A stretch of 64,000 nt of DNA from Chaetorhynchus papuensis (taxonomy: Eukaryota > Chordata > Aves > Passeriformes > Rhipiduridae): contig VWYX01000348.1 in the NCBI GenBank assembly GCA_013396525.1, positions 434,001 to 498,000 on the forward strand. Reading direction: 5' to 3'. Position numbers and translations under genes: made by a program. Under the pieces are notes generated by a model that saw only the letters and a program-made list of their open reading frames with translations, ran no database searches and was not told where the DNA came from. The stretch's first letter is position 1. The number at the start of each line of letters is the position of its first letter. Positions 12,596 through 22,661 of the stretch are shown here, in pieces.

Positions 12596-14552
12596 CCGAG
12601 TTGCTGCCCTGCTGAAACGCAGATGGGGCTGGGACAGAAAAAGCTGCACCAGAGGCAGTGTGGACTCCCATTCTGTGCAAGGCAAACTGCCCACTGGGGT
12701 TCCCCAGAAGATCCAAGAGCCTGCAGGAAACAGAATCATTCCTTACACTGGGGAATGCTGCTGCTGGTAAGGGTGCAGAGAGCTCCCCCAGCCAACACTC
12801 CTGTCACTCTGTGACCTCCTGTTTTTTCATGAGGCATTAGGAGTCAAACACTGCAAAGATAATTTGTAGACCGAGACTCAATCACCTGAGGAAGTTAGAT
12901 AGATGCTTAAACTATTGCATGAATATGAAATCTCCTGATGCAATCTAGACAGTTGATCACTTCTGGGGCTAATCACACTTTACCTGTTACTGAGAGAAAA
13001 TTTTAAAGAGAGAGACAGTAAAAGGGTCTTGAGAGGCAGCCTGACACAACTAAGCCCAACAGCTGCCTCTGAAAAAGAGAAATATTTGGCCATGATGCTG
13101 GGGACGGGACAGTGCAGACACCCATCTGGAAGTTTTAGCACAAAATCAAAGCCTTCTTGGGAACAGGAACAACAGGAGCACAAAGTTTCTTTATTTCATG
13201 ATCTAGAACGTGTAGTCTCAGCATTGCCCTTGTTATTCTGACTTTGTACTGCCTAAGGATAACTTTTGCCAGACAGTATAAATCCTTTCCTGAATGACTC
13301 ACAATTTCTCAAGGTATAATCACTGTAACTGGGGAAAAAAAAAAAAAAGAAAGAGAGATTTAATTTTCGATCTTACAAGAAGAAAGTTCAAGCTGTGATA
13401 AACATATAAAGAAAAGTTAAAATCACAAGGCCCAAATCCTCTCATGCAGCCAGGTTTGACAGACATGTGAGATAAGATCATTGAGAAGAGAATTATCAGA
13501 GAAATTTTGTCAACCAACTGGAAATGAATTCCATCTGAAATCATTCTAATTAGCTGTTTTAATGGTAAAGCAATAAACATTTTAGGGGGAATCTGGGTTT
13601 GAAAACAAAAATGATAATTTATTTAGTCTATATAGATTTTCTCAGCTGTAAATCACTGATGCATCAAAAAATACTTTGCATTTTGTCTTGAAAAATCACA
13701 CCATGTAGAAAATACAATTTTTCTGTGTTATCAGGAGTGGCAGAGGCAGCTGGCTCTCTCCTTGTAATCCTTACTAACATAACTGCATAATCACCTCACT
13801 GAGGACTGAACCTCAGCTCTGAGGGCTCTGTCTTCTAATTGATAGTTTCTAAAAGCACAGGGAACATCCTCCCCAGGTGAAATTTGCATCACTAATTATT
13901 ATGGAATAATTAGGAAGAACAGATGCTGACTTCTGAACTCACTAAGCCTTGTAAAATTCCCAAGGGCTCGGAGTTTTAGTATCACTGAAATTTCACTTTT
14001 TTTCATATGAGAACTGGATTGCTGACACCAAGAACCATGTGATGATATCAGGATTACAGTGACCCACCATGTAACCTAAATTACACTGACCCATCCAAAT
14101 GTTCAGAACTAATGCATCTCTCCTACTGATTTTTTAGACAGACTCTACAGTTTAATATTTAATAGACAATATCTATAAGTCAATAATAGGGGCTTCAAAG
14201 TATTATAAATGACAGAGTATTCCTCTAAAATACAGTGCAATTTTTAAGAGATGGATTTTATTTTTTTCCAGTGTAGACAGACACAAATGAAAGGTTTTGA
14301 AAGAACACAAACCTTTTGTAAGTTAAGGAAGACTTGCCTACAGTGAGTTTTGCTGTACTTGGAAATAGTATATTATATAAAGTATATCTTACAAGCAGAA
14401 AATGCCTTTACAGATGTCAAAAACTGCCCCAGAAAACTTAATTAAGGAAGCATTTTTAGACTCAGATGAAAAACCTAATTCAAGTTCCTCTACAAGCCAC
14501 TGAGTAACCACCTGTCGATGACACCAGTAGAGTTTCATGTTTTCCTCAGACA
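12596..14552. other. Unique non-coding DNA
   Basis: No gene is visible. It contains a 14-A run (13335-13348) and an AT-rich block near 13880-13925 with repeated AATTATT/AATAATT motifs. The other reading frames are short and unrelated to any protein I recognise. Confidence 0.55.
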
Positions 14553-14880
14553 TGGAATTGTAGAATCATGGAATGGTTTGGGCTGGAAGGGACCTTTAAG
14601 ACCATCCAGTCCCACCCCCTGCCATGGGCAGGGACACCTTCCACTATCCCAGGTTGCTCCAAGCCCCATCCAACCTGGCCTTGAACACTTCCAGGGATGA
14701 GGCAGCCACAGTTCCTCTGGGCAAGCTGTGCCAGGGCCTCAGCACCCTCACAGGGAACAATTTCTTCCTAATACCTAATTTAAACCTATTCTCTCTCATT
14801 TTGAAGCCGTTCCCCTCCTTTCCCGTCACTACATGCCCTTGTAAAAAGTTCCTCTCCATCTTTCTCTCCTTTCAGCTTCT
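14553..14880 (-). mobile_element. CR1 LINE, 5'-truncated, ORF2 C-terminus and 3' UTR
   Basis: This is the best preserved CR1 copy in the window. Its 3' end lies at the left, where the + strand shows AGAATCATGGAATGG followed by the block that is diagnostic of avian CR1 when reversed. A - strand frame (14644-14859) encodes the ORF2 C-terminal end, including RFKLGIRKKLFP, RPWHSLPRG and SLEVFKARLD, which fit the family's R-LDIRK...HWN-LPRE...SLEVFK-RLD pattern. The 5' boundary near 14880 is a typical CR1 truncation; there is no endonuclease or reverse transcriptase. CR1 elements move by target-primed reverse transcription; this copy is inert. Confidence 0.92.
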
Positions 14881-16931
14881 GAACTTAAGCTGGGAAATGC
14901 TAAGGAAAACAAGACTTGAGGTGCTGTATGCTCAATTCTTTGCTCAAGTTTTCCTGAAAAAGAAGAGGGGGAAATTTTGCTGAACTCACTACCAAACACC
15001 CAGTGACAATTTCTGAAGGTCTCTGCCAAATGGCCACTTGTGTTTAATGAACAAAAGAAGGGACTAAACTAAGGATAAATCTCAGTTTCTGTACAGCTTT
15101 GGGATCAACACTTAACAAGCAGCTCCAGAAAGTCCTAATCAGTAGTTGGGATCAGTAGAGGTCACCTATGTGAAGGGAGGATCAGGACAATTTAAACCTA
15201 ATTCCCTTTGAGGAAGATCTGAACTTCTCCCTGGCAGCAAAACACTTAACAAAAATAGGGAAACTGAGTACACTGACCTGACACCCAGTGAGACTGGTCT
15301 ATTCTTCAGTGGTAAAACTGCTCGTGAAAGGTAGTGGAAAAGAATTACAACAAACAGCAGGAGAAGGTGGTTCTAGGGAGAGTTCTCTCAGCCCGATGAT
15401 GCTTTCCTTTAGGCTACTCCCACTGTCAGTTGGCAGAAATTAGCTTCTTTCTGAAAATGAATCACAGACCCAAATTCCTTTCTAGAGGATCCTCTCTCAA
15501 CAGATTACACTAAGAGTGTAAAGAGAAGAGCTTCTAAACCACTCACAAAGTGGCTGTAAAAGAGAGGAAAGCAAATATCTGTGCACTTGTAACGGAGCCA
15601 CAGATGCTTTGAAATCAATTTGTCATTGATTAAAAGGGGACCTCTGCCTCTGGAAAGTCTGGATCAGTAAGTCTTGACTTCCATTGCTCCAAGGTTGCTG
15701 CAAGTCTGCATCATTTACCTCTTCAGGATACCAGGATTTTATTAATTAATATTATGGCTTCTTTGTAATAATTGCAGAACAATTACAAACTAACAGCAAA
15801 ATCTATACAAGGCCAGTCTTGATCCTGTGTGGGAAGCTAACTCCTACCAGCCCCACTCTAACCTGAGAAACTCCAGACATTTTCAACTCTGTTCCTTATC
15901 CAGGACCCCACACTGCTCCAAGCCTTAGTTTTACCCTTACCTAAGCAGCTGCCTCAACAGCCACATCTTCTACCTGGCCAGGGGTCCTCTTCTGAGCCCA
16001 CACATCCAGCAGATCCCAGCTTGGTCTCTGGGCTCCAATTGCAGAAATATAAATAAAAGATTCTTTTGCAGAAACACATTTCTGTGCCTAACAACCTTTT
16101 ACTGGGTGTGTTAAGCCATGCATGGGATCACAATCAAGGCAGATAATTGAGTCTGTGGAACGAATTTTCTTTATTGGGATTATATGTCCCATTTTAAAAA
16201 TACAATTTCTGCCTTGTTTTTATATGCAGTAAATCTATAAACAAAATAAAATTATCCAAACACTCATATTTCTATCACTCTCTTTAAAGTAGTACTTAGA
16301 CATTTGCATACTTCCCAAGTTTTCAGCGCCACCTCTAACTCACAGTTTTGGATCACATGGTTCTAGGTGTATTTCCTAGATATACATATTTCCTAGAAAT
16401 ACATGCATCAGTATTTCCTCTCTGCACAGGGGCTTTAGAAAAAATGTGTTTTCTGTTTCAGTTACTGAAGCACAAAAATACAGAGTGAAAATAAAAATGA
16501 CAAAGATTCCTGGATCAAACTTTTTTTTCTCTGCAGAAAAAAATCGCCCCACCAAATCATTTCACTTGACATTCTGTTTGCTCTGTAATGAAATCCTTTG
16601 TTCCACATGCTTGTGTGAAAAGGAAAGGAAATACTAAATCTAACAAAGGAGTAGATCAGGAAAACCTGCCTTTCATCCAGGACTTTTGACCTCTGTGTGG
16701 GTGACATCACTCTTTAGGAGGGAGCTGGGGAGGGTCTTCAGTACCTACAGCCACCACATTCCTCCCTGCAATGGGAAGAGACCAGGAGAGAGGGAGTGAG
16801 AAAGATTCCCTGCACTGTGAGTAGGACACTTCACTAGAAGCTGCTGCATCAACTGCAGTGAGTGTCTGCTGATCTGCTGGAGAAACAGTGCCAGAGGGAC
16901 AGACTGGGGACACCTCACCTGAGATCAGCTT
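14881..16931. other. Unique non-coding DNA
   Basis: No gene, RNA or transposon is recognised. Short AT-rich stretches with TTAATTAATATTA motifs occur near 15740. Nothing else stands out. Confidence 0.55.
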
Positions 16932-17190
16932 CACAGAATCACAGGATAAGCTGAGCTGAAAGGGACCCACAAGGATCACTGAGTCCAACCCATGCCCCTG
17001 TACAGACAGCCCAACAATCCCACTCTGTGCCTGAGAGCATTGTCCAAATGCTCCTGGAGCTCTGGCAGCCTTGGGGTTTCCTGGGGCACCTATTCCAGTG
17101 CCTGACCAGCCTCTGGGGGAAGAACCTTTTCCTAATGCCCAATCTAAACCTCCCCTGATACAACTTCAGGCCATTCTCTTGGGTCCTCTG
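16932..17190 (-). mobile_element. CR1 LINE, 5'-truncated 3' end
   Basis: The + strand begins with CACAGAATCACAGGAT and continues with the reversed CR1 3' UTR (GGGACCCACAAGGATCA). The - strand frame 16939-17163 reads RFRLGIRKRFFPQRLVRHWNRCP, the ORF2 C-terminus, but then departs from the usual SLEVFK sequence, so the copy is frame-damaged. It is a separate insertion from the copy at 14553-14880, about 2 kb away and in the same orientation, and belongs to a somewhat different subfamily judging from its 3' UTR. Confidence 0.9.
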
Positions 17191-18157
17191 CTAGTGACAA
17201 CAAATGGAGCATTTAAGCCAAGCAAGAAACCAGCCTGAGACTTGCTAAGCTGAGTCAATACACTTATTTGTAAACTGCACAGCAGAGTATTTACTGTACG
17301 AGTTTGCGTGTCTTTGTCAAAGAAAATCAAACTCAACTTTGAGGTGGCTGAAGCTGCACTTAACATTTGCCCAAACTATGGTTGTCAACCTGTCTTACGC
17401 AGTCACTTAATCCTGCTGAAAATCCACAGTAAAAAATCCATGTGAGAGGCAGTATCTAGGGAATTCAGGAAGACAGGCACATGCAGCCACAACCCTGTAA
17501 AAGGAAGTGTTGTCAGGAGTAGAATATCCAGGCAAGTTGCTGACAGCTCCCTGTGAAGCTCATATTTCCCAGGAAATTTTAGTCAAAGCTCTGTCACTGC
17601 TGACCTCGGTCCTCAGCTGTAGCCACAGCTGGGACAGGATGGTCTTCCTCAGTGGAAGAAAAAAATAATAAAACCCAACACCTTAAGATTTGCCATTATG
17701 CCAAACACCAGTTAATGTCTGGTCTTTCTCCTGACCTCTTCTACTGCCTTATTGCCAGACAGTTTTTCACTGCCCAACATTTACAAGTTTCAGTGCGTGG
17801 ACAGACCTTGTTTTTTCAGACTGTACTATGAGATATGTGCTGTTCCCTTACAGAGAATGTTCCTCTTTATAGGAGCTGAATACACACACAGTGGTCACAG
17901 CAGGCCTGATTGCCACAACTTTAACGACAGCTCTCAAAAAAAGTTTTCAAACTTCAGCTCGTAGACTCACAGCATTAGGAAATTACATTTTCATTAAAAA
18001 GGAGTTTCTAACATCCATGATGATGAAGGAAAACCTGGAAATGTAATTATCTTGTATCCCAAGAACTTCACCAAAAGGCGATGAAACAGCTTGATCCAAC
18101 AAATCACCTCACAGTACTTAGAGCAGAGCACAACATCACTACTCGGAATTTCTCTTG
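17191..18157. other. Unique non-coding DNA
   Basis: No gene or repeat is recognised between the CR1 copy and the following LTR. Reading frames are short and carry no motif. Confidence 0.5.
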
Positions 18158-18329
18158 GCAGCCTGTTATGGTGATCCAGTCGTTGGGTAACAGCAAGTAG
18201 GTAGATTTCCCCACCCAGGACTCTGACTCTGGGGGCAGGGCCACGGTTTAGATCACCTCCCACTGGGTGTCAGTCCTGCAGCATCTCCTCCCCTCTTTCT
18301 CTGGACCCTTTCTCGGCTCCCTGATATTC

Positions 18330-18489
18330 ATTGGTGCCTTTATTCATACTTATTCATAGGGTTAATTTACTATGTATTAATTTCCAGAAAGTTCTCAGTT
18401 ATTCCGTTTGTAATTGGTTTGTTCACCTAAGTTCCTCCCCTGTTCTCCCCCTATTGGCTGTATGTTACTACCCTTCACTCACCCATTGG
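18330..18489 (-). promoter_or_regulatory. Four CCAAT boxes in the LTR U3
   Basis: Reversed CCAAT pentamers occur at 18330-18334, 18413-18417, 18453-18457 and 18485-18489, that is, four within 160 bp. In retroviral LTRs such boxes bind NF-Y and support transcription. They lie upstream of the LTR poly(A) signal as expected for U3. Whether this LTR is active is unknown. Confidence 0.5.
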
Positions 18490-18613
18490 TCCGTTTTCTT
18501 CGCCTCCACCTCTCCTGTTTGTGTACAGAAAGGGAAGGAAAAGCCACGCGGGCGCCTTTCTTGCGCTCTTCCTTTAGCCTGAGCCTTCGCTGCTGCTTCT
18601 CCTCCTTGGGGGC

Positions 18614-18619
18614 AATAAA
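18614..18619 (+). promoter_or_regulatory. LTR polyadenylation signal AATAAA
   Basis: A canonical AATAAA sits near the end of the LTR and is followed by CGG. The LTR at 53006-54180 has the same AATAAACGG context. It fixes the likely orientation of the 18164-18814 LTR as +. Confidence 0.65.
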
Positions 18620-18820
18620 CGGCTAGAATCGTGAGTTCCGAGACTGGTCCTTCTTTTGCCCTTTGCCGCGGTTCGTCGCCTGCCTTTTTACAGGAGCTCG
18701 CCGGCACCCTACATCAGCAGACCCAAATTCAACCCGCTCCGCCGGTCCCGCCGGAGGCAGGAAATCAGCGTCTCTGCCAAAAGCTACCGGGCAGGCTAAA
18801 GCAGCGACTCAGCAGCAGCC

Positions 18821-21474
18821 TTGTCTCCTGATCAGTCAACCCTCTCACACGGGAAAAGTTCTCTTGAATTCCCAAAGTGCATAAACAAAGCTCAGAAAAA
18901 TCAGGAACTCAAAATGTATTTTTTACTTTCTTCTCCTACAGACACACATATTTCATGTTTGCCTGCACCAGCAGCTGAAGATAACTTTTTGGATAACATT
19001 TACAACTTGAATACTAATGTCCCACCTATTTCTCATTATATCTCCTCACTGTGCGTTCTTCTATTCACAGCAATTATTCAGATAATTTTGTCTTGTTTTA
19101 CCAGCTCTCCCTGTGCATACAAACAAACCAAAGAAATTACCAATTCCAAGAGGCATTTTGAAACTCTTACCTCAGCCTCCTCCAGGCAGAGTCCCCCTCA
19201 GATTTGCCCACTATTAAGTGTCTTATGGCATTATGCAGCATTAAAGTGCACAGAAAAAGTGGGAGTATTGTCTTTATTTTCCATTGTTACTGTTCCTTCA
19301 GTAGTGAGAAATTAGAGGGCACATCCAGCCAATTCTTGACATGCTGACAATTATACAATTGTTCATCTGAACCATAAAAGAGCACATTTGAAGGTGCTTT
19401 TGTTTTGTGTAATATTAAGATCACTACATGGTATTTTTTCATAATGTGCTCTAAAAAAAACATCTTTCCAGGACACTGAGACTTTAGTAGTAATTTTGTG
19501 ATGCAGATTTTTTCAGAAAAGAAATTATTTAGGAAAGTTAATTTTTTTTTTAAAGAAGTATCAGAAAAACATTCCCTACAATTCCTCTCTACACATAGCA
19601 TTTAATTCCTTTCTACACACAGCTTTTAGGTCAACAAGTCAAAGTGCTCCGACAACTTGTGAGGCAGTGTTTAAATTCCTATTCCTTGTAAATGGCACAA
19701 GATGAGTAAAAAGTTTTTATTACATATATATGAAGTTAGAAATTAATTAATTCATTTAGAAATAGCCTGTTACTTACTAATGTATAAATAACCACTAAAC
19801 TTTACAAGCAGTGTGTATCTTAATGAAAAGAAAGTAAATCAAACCCATCTTATTAAATCACTGCAGGTTTCACAGAGCTCTGTTTGCTCCAGAAGATGGG
19901 CTCCTCATGAAGAATTTTAAATCAAACTCAAACCAATGCTACAAAACCTCAAGAGTGAAAGGGGTACAAATACCAGACTTCTCTCCCTGCGTTGAAGTCT
20001 GCACATCTTGGGTAATTTCCACATCCAAACTAAAAGGGAATGACTTTATTTCATGAGAGCCTTCATAACATTGCAAGATCACAGCAGACTGCGTTCTCAG
20101 CTCACCGCCCTTAGGAGGACTTTGGGAGCCCCAGTTCAGCAATGTACTTTTGAGAAATAACAGCTGCACTGAAGCGATGCTAGGGTGTGTCTGAGCCTGC
20201 AGGGCTCCAGGAGAGGAGGCAAACCTGATGTGACACCATCCCCTGCACAAGAGGGAGGTGAATGCTGCTTCCTGCGTGGGTGAGCAGCAACCTCATCTAG
20301 GCCAGCAAACTGGCCAGGCTGAGAGGAAAACACCAGGTAAAGAAGGCAGCTTGGATGCCTCATCTGGTCTCATCCCACCAAAGCTCTCAGATGTTCTTGA
20401 AGCATCCTGTTGTTTGGGATTGCCAGGTATAACAGGCACAAACCTGTCAAATGGAGGGGTCTGATTCTCTGCACCTGCTCCATTTCCTCAGTTTCCCGGG
20501 AGCCTCCTGCCCTGACATCAGAGGGAGCAAATGAGCACTTTCCTAAACACCTTTTTTCTGGGAACTTTCCCATTTTTCAGGTCAGATTCAATGAAGAAAA
20601 CCCATCTGAATAAACATCATGGCATAGGATGAACTAACAGAAATGCTTATTTGTTACATTTTTCTCTCTCCTCCCTTTTTGATAGGTCTGTAAAACTAAT
20701 AATCAATATACTCATTAAATAGCTGCACACCTGACCCAAATACAATGTCAAGTGAAATATATATGCAATAAAATCTATATGATCATTTAGTTTTGAGAGA
20801 TGATGAAGACCTAGGCTGTCAGAAGATTCTACCCCATCCATCTCCCAGAACCCTATATATTGATATCCATTAGCCCTCACAAACATTACCAGACAAGAGC
20901 AGAGTGAAAATTTGTACAACAGAAAATCAGCATCTTGCTCAATATTTCCAATTAAAACCATTGGTAAAAAATAAAATGTATAACTGTAATGTGAATTTAC
21001 AAACCGGGATATGTTGCTTTATAAAAAATGATAGTTACAGATTAAAAGCTATCTCCCCAGATGAGAACCATTTTTAGTATTATTCCCAAAAGATCAATAC
21101 TAATCATGCACTGTAGCCAACCAGGAATAGCTGATAACAGTCAGGAAGTGATAGATTCAATTCTGCTTTAGTGACAGCAGTGGTAAGTCAATAATTTCTA
21201 ATGGCAGGGTTTTTTTAAATCTAATATTTAGAGAGGCATATAATAGGAAGTCATTTGTAAGTCAAGATTTTAAGCAGATATAAAAACAGAACATGGCCCT
21301 AGTTACCCTTCAGAGGTTATTTCTGCTTGGCTTCAGCTCAGCATTGGGAGACAAAATCTTTGTCTGTGGTACCACCATCAAGACCTACCTGGCATTTGCA
21401 TACATGCAAAAGGTCTACCAAACTAGGAACATGGAAAGAATTAAAATGAAAATTTTCCAAGGCAGGTACATTTC
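18821..21474. other. Unique non-coding DNA
   Basis: No gene is visible. A 164-codon + strand frame (18821-19315) has low-complexity, unspecific composition and no domain or splice context, so it is not called. The stretch near 20640-21300 is AT-rich unique sequence. Confidence 0.5.
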
Positions 21475-21548
21475 CGCAGTGTAGTGGTTTTAAGTACTCC
21501 CTAATCTCGTTGCTGTGAGATAAGAATTAGGAGGAAGCAAAGCAGGCA

Positions 21549-22240
21549 NNNNNNNNNNNNNNNNNNNNNNNNNNNNNNNNNNNNNNNNNNNNNNNNNNNN
21601 NNNNNNNNNNNNNNNNNNNNNNNNNNNNNNNNNNNNNNNNNNNNNNNNNNNNNNNNNNNNNNNNNNNNNNNNNNNNNNNNNNNNNNNNNNNNNNNNNNNN
21701 NNNNNNNNNNNNNNNNNNNNNNNNNNNNNNNNNNNNNNNNNNNNNNNNNNNNNNNNNNNNNNNNNNNNNNNNNNNNNNNNNNNNNNNNNNNNNNNNNNNN
21801 NNNNNNNNNNNNNNNNNNNNNNNNNNNNNNNNNNNNNNNNNNNNNNNNNNNNNNNNNNNNNNNNNNNNNNNNNNNNNNNNNNNNNNNNNNNNNNNNNNNN
21901 NNNNNNNNNNNNNNNNNNNNNNNNNNNNNNNNNNNNNNNNNNNNNNNNNNNNNNNNNNNNNNNNNNNNNNNNNNNNNNNNNNNNNNNNNNNNNNNNNNNN
22001 NNNNNNNNNNNNNNNNNNNNNNNNNNNNNNNNNNNNNNNNNNNNNNNNNNNNNNNNNNNNNNNNNNNNNNNNNNNNNNNNNNNNNNNNNNNNNNNNNNNN
22101 NNNNNNNNNNNNNNNNNNNNNNNNNNNNNNNNNNNNNNNNNNNNNNNNNNNNNNNNNNNNNNNNNNNNNNNNNNNNNNNNNNNNNNNNNNNNNNNNNNNN
22201 NNNNNNNNNNNNNNNNNNNNNNNNNNNNNNNNNNNNNNNN
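21549..22240. other. Assembly gap (692 N)
   Basis: A run of 692 Ns lies wholly within an LTR, next to extremely GC-rich sequence. Both properties (repeat and high GC) commonly cause assembly failure. The true length is unknown. Confidence 0.97.
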
Positions 22241-22440
22241 CTGCTGGCTGCTGCTGGTTTTCTTCTTCAGTTCAGTGCAGAGTGTGCTGCTGGCTGCAGG
22301 CTGCTCCGCCAGTCTCCTGCTGGGTACCATGTGGAATAGAACCGGTCCCAGAGAAACCGCGTCGGAGAGTCTGGCAGTTCCCCCTCCCAGCGCCCCAGGG
22401 TCCGTCCTGCGGCTTGGGAGAAGGGGGGGAGCAGGGGCAG

Positions 22441-22510
22441 GGCTGCCTTTTCTGGCCTGGCCTGGCCCGGCCCGGCCCGGCCCGGCGGGACCCGGCGGGC
22501 CCAGGGCTGC
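22441..22510. repeat. GC-rich 5-bp tandem run (GGCCT/GGCCC)
   Basis: About six to seven units of GGCCT then GGCCC are followed by GGCGGGACCC-type blocks, giving nearly pure G+C. The run lies within the LTR on the gap-proximal side. It has no stops in several frames on both strands, which explains the proline/glycine/arginine-rich frames there. Confidence 0.85.
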
Positions 22511-22661
22511 GGGCCCCTCGGGCCCCTCCGGTCGCCACCCCTGGACCAGAAAAACTCCCCCTGAATCCCACCTTCCACGGGGTTTTATAGGTAACATTGA
22601 GAGAAGCGCGATTCGACCAGACAACTGTCTGTCAAACTTAGGGTCAACCCATGACACGCAG

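Larger units (their letters stand above)
18164..18814 (+). mobile_element. Solo LTR, class II (ERVK-like) endogenous retrovirus
   Basis: The segment starts TGTTATGG and ends CTCAGCA. It is flanked by a candidate 6-bp direct repeat GCAGCC (18158-18163 and 18815-18820); 6-bp duplications are usual for class II endogenous retroviruses. Inside are four reversed CCAAT boxes (ATTGG at 18330, 18413, 18453 and 18485), then a GC-rich part and a poly(A) signal AATAAA at 18614-18619, which sets the + orientation and leaves about 195 bp of R/U5. No gag, pol or env is visible nearby, so I call it a solo LTR. The right edge lies in a GCAGCAGCAGCC run, so the duplication may be partly fortuitous and the ends are less certain than for the other LTRs. 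Confidence 0.65.
21480..22656 (-). mobile_element. Endogenous retrovirus LTR (ERVL-like), interrupted by an assembly gap
   Basis: The block starts TGTAGTGG on + and ends CCATGACA, with a perfect 5-bp target duplication CGCAG at 21475-21479 and 22657-22661. Five-base duplications fit ERVL-type or related elements. A TATA box (CTATAAAACC) on the - strand at 22581-22590, about 66 bp inside the right end, suggests - strand orientation. Bases 21549-22240 are N. The visible right part is very GC-rich, with a GGCCC tandem run. If the gap length is real, this is a solo LTR of about 1.18 kb. If the 692 Ns are only an estimate, proviral sequence could be missing. Long frames across the gap have no meaning. 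Confidence 0.85.

Noticed and set aside
21527..22657. 376-codon - strand frame
   Set aside because: Two thirds of it is the assembly gap; the rest is GC-rich LTR sequence in which stops are rare.
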